In this document: one piece after another, positions 1-5,280 of the stretch
Position numbering within the stretch: the stretch's first letter is position 1
How the letters are laid out: every line of letters starts with the position of its first letter
Source of the DNA: Nocardioides sp.
Lineage (GTDB): Bacteria > Actinomycetota > Actinomycetes > Propionibacteriales > Nocardioidaceae
Reading direction: 5' to 3'
DNA: 5,280 nucleotides
NCBI GenBank assembly: GCA_025965295.1
Contig: JAOPXF010000056.1
Location: 1 to 5,280 of the forward strand
Program-made: the position numbers and the translations under genes
Notes under the pieces: model-generated
What the model was told of the DNA's origin: nothing
The model's database searches: none
The model's input: only the letters and a program-made list of their open reading frames with translations

Positions 1-1937
1 AGTACGCCGGCTTCTCGACCGCGGAGGAGTCCAACGCGTTCTACCGCCGCAACCTCGCGGCCGGGCAGAAGGGGCTCAGTGTCGCGTTCGACCTCGCGAC
101 CCACCGCGGCTACGACTCCGACCACCCACGGGTGCGCGGTGACGTGGGCATGGCCGGCGTGGCGATCGACTCGATCTACGACACCCGCACGCTCTTCGAG
201 GGCATCCCGCTCGACGAGATGTCGGTGTCGATGACGATGAACGGTGCCGTACTCCCCGTCCTGGCGCACTACATCGCCGCGGCCGAGGAGCAGGGCGTGA
301 AGCCGGAGCAGCTCCAGGGGACCATCCAGAACGACATCCTCAAGGAGTTCATGGTCCGCAACACCTACATCTACCCGCCGGCGCCGAGCATGCGGATCAT
401 CTCCGACATCTTCAGCTACACCGCCGAGAAGATGCCCCGCTTCAACTCGATCTCGATCTCCGGCTACCACATCCAGGAGGCCGGGGCCACCGCCGACCTC
501 GAGCTGGCCTACACGCTCGCCGACGGTGTCGAGTACATCCGGGCCGGCCTCGAGACCGGCATGACGATCGACCAGTTCGCACCCCGGCTCTCGTTCTTCT
601 GGGCGATCGGCATGAACTTCTTCATGGAGGTCGCGAAGATGCGCGCGGCCCGGGCCCTGTGGTCCCGGCTGGTGCGCGAGTTCGAGCCGCAGAACCCCAA
701 GTCGCTCAGCCTGCGGACGCACAGCCAGACCAGCGGGTGGTCGCTGACCGCGCAGGACGTGTTCAACAACGTGCAGCGGACCGCGATCGAGGCGATGGCG
801 GCCACCCAGGGCCACACCCAGTCCTTGCACACCAACGCCCTCGACGAGGCGATCGCGCTCCCGACCGACTTCTCGGCACGGATCGCGCGCAACACCCAGC
901 TCCTCCTCCAGCAGGAGAGCGGCACCACCGGCACCATCGACCCGTGGGGCGGCTCCTACTACGTCGAGCGGCTCACCCACGACCTCGCGGAGCGCGCCTG
1001 GGGGCACATCCAGGAGGCCGAGCGGGCCGGTGGCATGGCGAAGGCGATCGAGCAGGGCATCCCCAAGATGCGCATCGAGGAGGCCGCGGCCCGCACCCAG
1101 GCCCGGATCGACTCCGGTGCCCAGAAGGTCATCGGCGTCAACACCTACCGGCTGGCCGCCGAGGACAAGCTCGACGTCCTGCGCGTCGACAACGACGACG
1201 TCTACCGCCAGCAGGTCGCCAAGCTGGAGCGGCTCCGCGCCGAGCGCGACGACGACGAGGTACGTCGATCGCTCGAGGCGCTGACGCGTTCGGCCGAGCG
1301 CGGGGCCGCGGGCGACTCGTCGCTCGACGGCAACCTGCTCGCACTCGCGGTCGACGCCGCCCGGGCCAAGGCGACCGTCGGGGAGATCTCCGACGCGCTC
1401 GAGAAGGTCTACGGCCGCCACCAGGCCGTGATCCGTACGATCAGCGGCGTGTACCGCGACGAGTCGAGCCAGGGCGACGGCTCCCTGCTCCAGCAGGTCC
1501 TCGACGCCACGGACGAGTTCGAGCGGTCCGAGGGCCGCCGGCCGCGCATCCTGGTGGCCAAGATGGGTCAGGACGGGCACGACCGCGGCCAGAAGGTCGT
1601 CGTGAGCGCCTTCGCCGACATGGGCTTCGACGTCGACGTGGGTCCGCTCTTCTCGACTCCCGAGGAGGTCGCCCAGCAAGCGGTCGACGCCGACGTCCAC
1701 ATCGTCGGGGTCTCCTCGCTCGCGGCCGGTCACCTCACGCTGCTGCCGGCCCTGCGGGACGCGCTGGCCGAGCACGGGCGTCCCGACATCATGGTGGTCA
1801 TCGGCGGGGTGATCCCGCCCGACGACGTGCCGACGCTCCGGGAGATGGGCGCCGCCGCGGTGTTCCTGCCCGGCACGGTCATCGCCGAGTCCGCGCTCGA
1901 CCTGCTGGCGAAGCTGCGGGAGCAGCTCGACCACTGA
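1..1937 (+). CDS. mutB: Methylmalonyl-CoA mutase, large (catalytic, B12-binding) subunit; 5'-truncated by window edge
   Basis: Catalyses adenosylcobalamin-dependent isomerisation of (R)-methylmalonyl-CoA to succinyl-CoA in the cytoplasm. The first whole codon is 3-5 and the stop TGA is 1935-1937, giving 644 visible residues; the frame enters from the left, so GTG 132 is an internal Val. By alignment from memory with Propionibacterium shermanii MutB (about 728 aa), the first visible Tyr (YAGFST) matches active-site Tyr89, so about 88 N-terminal residues, with the start of the TIM barrel, are missing. Active-site counterparts are present: Gln197 and Arg207 (IQND, MVRNTY), Asn236, Tyr243-His244 (GYH), Arg283 (APRLSFF), Gln330 (HSQTSGW). 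The Tyr89/Arg207 pair fits methylmalonyl-CoA rather than isobutyryl-CoA mutase. The C-terminal cobalamin domain (about residues 514-644) has the DGHDRG motif with the cobalt-ligating His at codon 1578-1580, then SSL and IGGVIP. No key residue is altered. The small subunit gene is expected upstream, off-window; meaB follows directly. Confidence 0.97.
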   Translation, partial: YAGFSTAEESNAFYRRNLAAGQKGLSVAFDLATHRGYDSDHPRVRGDVGMAGVAIDSIYDTRTLFEGIPLDEMSVSMTMNGAVLPVLAHYIAAAEEQGVKPEQLQGTIQNDILKEFMVRNTYIYPPAPSMRIISDIFSYTAEKMPRFNSISISGYHIQEAGATADLELAYTLADGVEYIRAGLETGMTIDQFAPRLSFFWAIGMNFFMEVAKMRAARALWSRLVREFEPQNPKSLSLRTHSQTSGWSLTAQDVFNNVQRTAIEAMAATQGHTQSLHTNALDEAIALPTDFSARIARNTQLLLQQESGTTGTIDPWGGSYYVERLTHDLAERAWGHIQEAERAGGMAKAIEQGIPKMRIEEAAARTQARIDSGAQKVIGVNTYRLAAEDKLDVLRVDNDDVYRQQVAKLERLRAERDDDEVRRSLEALTRSAERGAAGDSSLDGNLLALAVDAARAKATVGEISDALEKVYGRHQAVIRTISGVYRDESSQGDGSLLQQVLDATDEFERSEGRRPRILVAKMGQDGHDRGQKVVVSAFADMGFDVDVGPLFSTPEEVAQQAVDADVHIVGVSSLAAGHLTLLPALRDALAEHGRPDIMVVIGGVIPPDDVPTLREMGAAAVFLPGTVIAESALDLLAKLREQLDH

Positions 1938-1939
1938 TG
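1918..1939 (+). promoter_or_regulatory. mutB-meaB stop/start overlap (TGATG), translational coupling site
   Basis: The mutase stop TGA (1935-1937) shares its last base with the meaB ATG (1937-1939). The nearest purine-rich Shine-Dalgarno-like stretch is GGGAG at 1918-1922, inside the mutase coding sequence and 14 nt from the ATG, farther than the usual 5-9 nt. This suggests that meaB is translated mainly by ribosomes terminating on the mutase and re-initiating, which would tie chaperone output to enzyme output. The overlap is directly visible; the coupling is inference. Confidence 0.7.
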
Positions 1940-2932
1940 GTCGAGGTGGCCACCCTCGTCGAGGGCATCCGGGAGCGCCGCCGCGCGTCCGTCTCCCAGG
2001 CGATCACGCTGGTGGAGTCCTCGCGCCCGCAGCACCGGGCCCAGGCGCGCGAACTGCTGGCCGAGCTGAGTGGTCTCGACAAGCTCGACGCAGAAGCCGG
2101 AGGGTCGGCGATCCGGGTCGGCATCTCCGGTGTGCCCGGCGTCGGCAAGTCGACGTTCATCGAGGCGCTGGGCACCCGGCTGACCGCCCAGGGGCACCGC
2201 GTCGGCGTGCTCGCGGTCGATCCGTCGAGCGTGCGCACCGGCGGCTCGGTGCTGGGCGACAAGACCCGGATGGCGCGCCTCTCCGCCGACCCGGATGCCT
2301 ACATCCGCCCCTCGCCCTCCGCCGGCACCCTCGGCGGCGTCGCCCGCGCGACCTTCCAGGCGATGAGCGTGCTCGAGGCGGCGGGCTACGACGTCGTGCT
2401 CGTCGAGACCGTCGGCGTCGGCCAGTCCGAGGTGACGGTGGCCGGGATGGTCGACACCTTCCTCTTCCTCACCCTCGCCCGCACCGGTGACCAGCTCCAG
2501 GGAATCAAGAAGGGCATCCTCGAGATCGCCGACGTCATCGCGGTCAACAAGGCCGACGGCGACCGCGAGCAGGAGGCGCGGTCCGCCGCGCGTGAGCTCG
2601 CCGGCGCGCTCCGGCTGGTGCGCGGCAAGGGGGAGTGGGCGCCGCCGGTCGTGACCTGCTCCGGCCTCCACGACATCGGCGTCGACGACCTGTGGCAGCG
2701 GGTCCTCGAGCACCGCGAGCACCTCGGCGACGACGGCCTCGCGGCGAAGCGCGCCCGCCAGCAGCTCGACTTCACCTGGGCCCTGGTCCGCGACGACCTG
2801 GCGGAGCGGCTGCGCCACTCCCCGGGCGTCGCCGCGATCCGCGAGGAGGTCCAGCGGGCCGTGCTGGCCGGCGAGCTGCCCGCCACGACGGCCGCCGACC
2901 GCATCCTCGCGGCGTACGACGCGGACGCCTGA
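1937..2932 (+). CDS. meaB: Methylmalonyl-CoA mutase-associated GTPase MeaB (G3E family metallochaperone)
   Basis: A 331-residue protein, typical for MeaB. The family (human MMAA) binds the mutase, uses GTP hydrolysis to gate transfer of adenosylcobalamin, and protects the enzyme from inactivation. Visible motifs: an N-terminal helical segment (about 1-57); P-loop GVPGVGKST at 65-73 with Lys71; DPSS at 95-98; the family signature GGSVLGDKTRM at 102-112; ETVGVGQSE at 157-165, the switch/base region characteristic of MeaB and ArgK proteins; guanine-specificity NKAD at 204-207; and a C-terminal helical dimerisation arm (about 255-331). The ATG at 1937 is chosen because it overlaps the mutase stop and gives the normal family N-terminus; the same frame stays open far upstream, but only as a shadow within the mutase gene. 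Lying immediately after the mutase gene supports MeaB over a generic ArgK-type GTPase. It is a stand-alone protein, not fused to the mutase as in IcmF. No defect seen. Confidence 0.96.
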   Translation: MVEVATLVEGIRERRRASVSQAITLVESSRPQHRAQARELLAELSGLDKLDAEAGGSAIRVGISGVPGVGKSTFIEALGTRLTAQGHRVGVLAVDPSSVRTGGSVLGDKTRMARLSADPDAYIRPSPSAGTLGGVARATFQAMSVLEAAGYDVVLVETVGVGQSEVTVAGMVDTFLFLTLARTGDQLQGIKKGILEIADVIAVNKADGDREQEARSAARELAGALRLVRGKGEWAPPVVTCSGLHDIGVDDLWQRVLEHREHLGDDGLAAKRARQQLDFTWALVRDDLAERLRHSPGVAAIREEVQRAVLAGELPATTAADRILAAYDADA

Positions 2933-3005
2933 GCCGCCTGACGAACCCGGCGACGCCCCCCGCCGCCGGCTCGTCCGCATCCCCGTCTGAGCCTCGGACC
3001 TCGCC

Positions 3006-3030
3006 GGCCCCGTCCATCTCGGTCGGGGCC
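3006..3030. terminator. GC-rich hairpin in the meaB-amidohydrolase gap (candidate terminator or operator)
   Basis: GGCCCCG (3006-3012) and CGGGGCC (3024-3030) are a perfect 7-bp inverted repeat. Inside it a T-T mismatch is followed by two more pairs (CC 3014-3015 with GG 3021-3022), closing on a 5-nt loop. No T-tract follows, so it is not a classical intrinsic terminator, though U-tract-less hairpins are often proposed as terminators in high-GC actinobacteria. A weaker alternative stem, CCGGCG/CGCCGG at 2947-2952 and 2964-2969, lies nearer the meaB stop. The repeat also sits just upstream of the likely -35 region of the next gene, so it could be a repressor site. In DNA this GC-rich, chance is a real alternative. 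Confidence 0.4.
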
Positions 3031-3052
3031 CGCGAGGTGTCCGGACCCGGCG

Positions 3053-3070
3053 TACTAACCTCGACACCGA
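3053..3070 (+). promoter_or_regulatory. Putative -10 element for a leaderless amidohydrolase transcript
   Basis: An AT-richer patch, GTACTAACCT (3052-3061), stands out in the GC-rich gap. It contains TAACCT (3056-3061), which fits the actinobacterial -10 pattern TANNNT, and its end is 8 nt before the ATG at 3070. Transcription could therefore begin at, or within a few bases of, the start codon. No Shine-Dalgarno-like sequence lies 5-12 nt before the ATG (the bases there are CCTCGACACC), which agrees with leaderless translation. No TTGACA-like -35 is evident; the bases 17 nt upstream of the -10 are CGAGGT. The alternative hexamer TACTAA (3053-3058) would give a leader of only a few bases. Confidence 0.5.
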
Positions 3071-4254
3071 TGCCTCCCGAAGCCACTGCCCTGATCGAGT
3101 CCGTCGTCGACAAGTACGACGCGGAGCTTGTCGACCTGCGCCGGGACCTGCACGTCCACCCCGAGCTCTCGTGGGGCGAGACGCGCACGACCGCCCTGGT
3201 CGCGGCCCGGATCGAGCAGGCCGGCTGGCGGGTGAGCCGTCAGCCCGACACCGGTCTCGTGGCCGAGCTCGGCTCCGGTGGACTGCTGGTCGCCCTGCGC
3301 GCCGACCTCGACGCGCTCCCGATCCAGGACACCACCGGCGACGAGTGGACCAGCGTCGTCCCCGGCGTCGCGCACGCGTGCGGTCACGACCTGCACACGA
3401 GCTCCCTCGTGGGTGCCGCCCTGGCGTTGGCCGAGGTGCACGCCGCGGGGCTCCTCCCGGGCCGGGTGCGCCTGCTCTTCCAGCCGGCCGAGGAGGTCAT
3501 GCCCGGGGGAGCGCTCAGCATGCTGGCCAGCGGTGCCCTCGACGGCGTCCACCGGCTCTTCGGCCTGCACTGCGACCCCAGCCTCGACGTCGGCCTGGTC
3601 GGGCTGCGCGAGGGCCCGATCACCGGCGCGGCCGACCACCTCGACGTCACCCTCACCGGGTCCGGCGGCCACACCTCGCGTCCCCACCTGACCGAGGACC
3701 TCACCTACGCCCTCGCCAAGGTCGTCACCGAGCTGCCGGCGGTCCTCTCGCGCCGCCTCGACCCCCGCTCCGGGGTGAGCGTCGTGTGGGGCATCGTCTC
3801 CTCCGGCTCGGCCCACAACGTGATCCCGATGACCGGCCACCTGGGCGGCACCGTCCGGATGCTCGACGCCGGCGCCTGGGCGCAGGCCGAGCAGCTGGTC
3901 CCCACCCTGGTCGAGCAGATCGTCGCGCCGTACGGCGTGCACGCCAAGGTGGGCTACCGCCGCGGCGTGCCGCCCGTGGTGAACCACCCGGCCGCCACCC
4001 ACGAGCTCGGTGCCGCGGCCGGCCAGGTGCTGGGTGTCCGGGGGCTGGTGCCCACCCAGCAGAGCCTGGGCGGCGAGGACTTCGGTTGGTACCTCGACCG
4101 GGTCCCGGGCGCGATGGCTCGGCTCGGCACCCGCACGCCGGGTGGCCCGACGTACGACCTGCACCAGGGCAACCTGCGGGTCGACGAGCGGGCCGTGGCG
4201 ATCGGTGCCAAGGTGCTCGCCACGGTGGCGGCGGAAGCGCTCAGCGTCTCCTGA
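3070..4254 (+). CDS. M20D-family metallo-amidohydrolase (N-acyl-amino acid / hippurate hydrolase-like)
   Basis: A complete 394-residue cytoplasmic hydrolase with no signal peptide. M20D enzymes (HipO, plant ILR1/ILL2, bacterial N-acyl-L-amino acid amidohydrolases) cleave amide bonds of N-acylated amino acids using two divalent metal ions. Visible motifs: N-terminal RRDLHVHPELS (about 24-34); RADLDALPI (77-85) with Asp79-Asp81; HACGHDLH (102-109) with the subfamily's metal-ligand Cys104 and His106; QPAEE (138-142) with Glu141 as likely catalytic base and Glu142 as metal ligand; FGLH with His167; the dimerisation (lid) domain from about 187 to 300, with GSGGHTSRPH (197-206) and AHNVIP (248-253); and C-terminal GGEDF (334-338) and YDLHQGN with His365. 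By analogy with ILL2, all metal ligands are present, so it should be active. ATG 3070 leaves about 20 residues before the conserved core, as usual; an in-frame GTG at 3037 is less likely. Substrate unknown. It is separated from meaB by 137 bp and probably has its own promoter. Confidence 0.92.
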   Translation: MPPEATALIESVVDKYDAELVDLRRDLHVHPELSWGETRTTALVAARIEQAGWRVSRQPDTGLVAELGSGGLLVALRADLDALPIQDTTGDEWTSVVPGVAHACGHDLHTSSLVGAALALAEVHAAGLLPGRVRLLFQPAEEVMPGGALSMLASGALDGVHRLFGLHCDPSLDVGLVGLREGPITGAADHLDVTLTGSGGHTSRPHLTEDLTYALAKVVTELPAVLSRRLDPRSGVSVVWGIVSSGSAHNVIPMTGHLGGTVRMLDAGAWAQAEQLVPTLVEQIVAPYGVHAKVGYRRGVPPVVNHPAATHELGAAAGQVLGVRGLVPTQQSLGGEDFGWYLDRVPGAMARLGTRTPGGPTYDLHQGNLRVDERAVAIGAKVLATVAAEALSVS

Positions 4255-4269
4255 GGCACCCGCCGCCCG

Positions 4270-4285
4270 GCTCCCGCGCGGGAGC
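4270..4285. terminator. 16-bp perfect palindrome between convergent genes (candidate bidirectional terminator)
   Basis: GCTCCCGCGCGGGAGC is perfectly self-complementary and can fold as a 6-bp stem with a GCGC tetraloop on either strand. It starts 15 nt after the amidohydrolase stop, and its last base is the first plus-strand base of the permease stop codon (CTA, 4285-4287). Its placement in the 30-bp gap between convergent genes fits a shared terminator. On the plus strand only a weak run (TAGCCCTT) follows; on the minus strand no T-run follows. Because it touches the permease stop, a terminating ribosome would cover it on that strand. Confidence 0.5.
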
Positions 4286-5280
4286 TAGCCCTTCCGGTAG
4301 GGGATGCCGTCCGCTGCGGGTGGCCGCGAGCGGCCCACCAGGCCGGCGACGGCGAAGATCGTGACGACGTACGGCAGCATCAGCATGAACTCGCTGGGCA
4401 CCGGCGAGCCGATGTCCGACAGCACGCCCTGCAGGTTCGAGGCGAAGCCGAACAGCAGCGCGGCCAACGTGGCCCGGATCGGGTCCCACTTGCCGAAGAT
4501 CACCGCCGCCAGGGCGATGTAGCCCGCGCCGCCGGTCATCTCCCGGTTGAACTGGGGGACCGAGACCAGGGTGTAGAAGGCGCCGCCCATCCCGGCCACC
4601 GCGCCCGCGACCAGGATCGTGCGGTAGCGGGTGCGGATGACATTGATGCCGACGGTGTCCGCGGCCGTCGGGTGCTCGCCGACCGCCCGGACCCGCAGGC
4701 CCCATCGGGTCCGGTAGAGCGACCAGGTGACCACCGCAACGGCGATGTAGAGCAGGTAGACGACGGCCGACTGCCGGAAGAAGATCGGGCCGATCAGCGG
4801 GATGTCGCCGAGGACGGGGATCGCGACCGCGGTGAACCGCGGCGGTGAGTTCAGCGTCTCCGCGTTCGGCGCGAGCACCTGGGTGAACATGAAGCTGGTC
4901 AACCCGATGACGAGCACGTTGAGCACCACGCCGACGATCACCTGGTCGACGAGGTAGGTGATGGCGAAGAGCCCGAGGATCAGCGCGACCAGGGTGCCCG
5001 CGACCATCGCGGCGACCAGGCCCGCCCAGGTCGAGCCGAGCGCCGACCCGACCATCGCGGCGGCGAAGGCGCCGGCCAGGAGCTGACCGTCGATCGCGAT
5101 GTTCACGACGCCGGAGCGCTCGCCGAGCACGCCGCCGAGGGCTCCGAACACCAGCGGCACGGCGAGCGCCAGCGATCCGGAGAGCAGGCCGACGACGGGG
5201 ATCGTGCCCCCGGTGGCCGCCCAGGTCAGGAAGCCGACCATCCATGCCACCGCGTACACGATCACCAGCCACATCGGCGT
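4285..5280 (-). CDS. ABC transporter inner-membrane permease, BPD_transp_2 family (nucleoside/sugar type, YufQ/NupQ-like); probably 5'-truncated
   Basis: The minus-strand frame is open from the right edge to TAG at 4287-4285. The first in-window ATG (5274-5272) gives 329 residues, but two more in-frame codons reach the edge without a stop, and actinobacterial members are usually nearer 400 residues, so this ATG is probably internal. Residue numbers count from that Met. About nine or ten hydrophobic segments are visible (roughly 1-20, 29-50, 57-78, 83-107, 111-131, 168-187, 218-239, 248-262, 267-285, 296-314). Family hallmarks are GERSGVVNIAIDGQ (51-64), the EAA-like cytoplasmic loop VRAVGEHPTAADTVGIN (195-211), and GYIALAAVIFGKWDP (251-265). 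These resemble the second permease of BmpA-type nucleoside importers (B. subtilis NupNOPQ). The protein would pair with another permease, an ATPase and a lipoprotein, expected to the right. The nucleoside substrate is inference from family; related ribose-type sugars are possible. It is the last gene of its operon, converging on the amidohydrolase. Confidence 0.93.
   Translation of the reverse strand, partial: TPMWLVIVYAVAWMVGFLTWAATGGTIPVVGLLSGSLALAVPLVFGALGGVLGERSGVVNIAIDGQLLAGAFAAAMVGSALGSTWAGLVAAMVAGTLVALILGLFAITYLVDQVIVGVVLNVLVIGLTSFMFTQVLAPNAETLNSPPRFTAVAIPVLGDIPLIGPIFFRQSAVVYLLYIAVAVVTWSLYRTRWGLRVRAVGEHPTAADTVGINVIRTRYRTILVAGAVAGMGGAFYTLVSVPQFNREMTGGAGYIALAAVIFGKWDPIRATLAALLFGFASNLQGVLSDIGSPVPSEFMLMLPYVVTIFAVAGLVGRSRPPAADGIPYRKG

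Noticed and set aside
132..134. GTG at 132 as the mutase start
   Set aside because: The same frame is open to the left edge and encodes conserved mutase sequence, including the active-site Tyr at codon 3-5, so this is an internal Val.
659..1936. Plus-strand frame upstream of and continuous with meaB, which would give a 757-residue MeaB fusion
   Set aside because: The upstream part is Arg/Pro/Ala-rich shadow sequence within the mutase gene; the MeaB family N-terminus begins at the ATG at 1937.
1730..3067. Long minus-strand open frame (445 codons) opposite the mutase 3' end and meaB
   Set aside because: It lies antisense to two clearly conserved proteins, has the Arg/Gly/Ala-rich low-complexity composition typical of GC-rich antisense frames, and shows no recognisable domain.
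2635..3069. In-frame N-terminal extension of the amidohydrolase reaching back into meaB
   Set aside because: The extra residues are Pro/Arg/Ser-rich, overlap conserved meaB sequence and have no counterpart in M20D proteins, which begin close to the ATG at 3070.
2933..3069. Small RNA or riboswitch in the meaB-amidohydrolase gap
   Set aside because: Only simple GC-rich inverted repeats are visible; nothing matches a cobalamin-riboswitch B12 box or another recognisable conserved RNA fold, and the downstream gene appears leaderless.
3055..4164. Minus-strand frame of 369 codons opposite the amidohydrolase
   Set aside because: Antisense shadow of a well-conserved enzyme; composition is Gly/Arg/Val/His-biased with no domain.
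3171..4364. Plus-strand 397-codon frame overlapping the amidohydrolase
   Set aside because: Arg/Pro/Gly-dominated alternative-frame shadow; the other frame carries all M20D catalytic motifs.
4241..5272. Second minus-strand frame (343 codons) overlapping the permease
   Set aside because: Charged, Arg-rich sequence without membrane segments; the adjacent frame encodes the hydrophobic permease with family motifs.
1..5280. Novel defence, mobile or biosynthetic system
   Set aside because: All substantial coding sequence is explained by four well-known families. I saw no long direct repeats, transposase, integrase, attachment site or compositional break.

Overview
The window is very GC-rich, densely coded DNA from a high-GC actinobacterium. 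Protein resemblance to Propionibacterium-type methylmalonyl-CoA mutase and the overall gene style suggest the Propionibacteriales (for example a Nocardioides-like organism). That taxonomic placement is inference from protein similarity and base composition; no rRNA or other marker gene is present.

Layout. Positions 1-1937 (+) hold the 3' part of the large, cobalamin-binding subunit of methylmalonyl-CoA mutase, cut by the left edge. Its stop overlaps by one base the start of meaB (1937-2932, +), the G-protein chaperone that loads and protects the mutase cofactor. After a 137-bp gap with GC-rich inverted repeats and a plausible promoter comes a complete M20D-family metal-dependent amidohydrolase (3070-4254, +), apparently read from a leaderless transcript. 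It converges, across a 30-bp spacer with a 16-bp perfect palindrome, on an ABC transporter permease of the nucleoside/sugar (BPD_transp_2) type on the minus strand (4285 to the right edge). The permease start is probably beyond the window.

How the genes work together. The mutase and MeaB form one functional unit: (R)-methylmalonyl-CoA to succinyl-CoA isomerisation, linking propionate, odd-chain fatty acid and branched amino-acid catabolism to the TCA cycle. The small mutase subunit gene is expected just left of the window. The amidohydrolase and the permease are separate transcription units. The permease is the last gene of an operon whose ATPase, second permease and lipoprotein should lie to the right. 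A link between the amidohydrolase and this transporter is possible but not shown by the sequence.

I see no mobile element, CRISPR array, RNA gene, phage gene or novel system. This looks like an ordinary core-metabolism region; the points worth a second look are modest and mostly regulatory.
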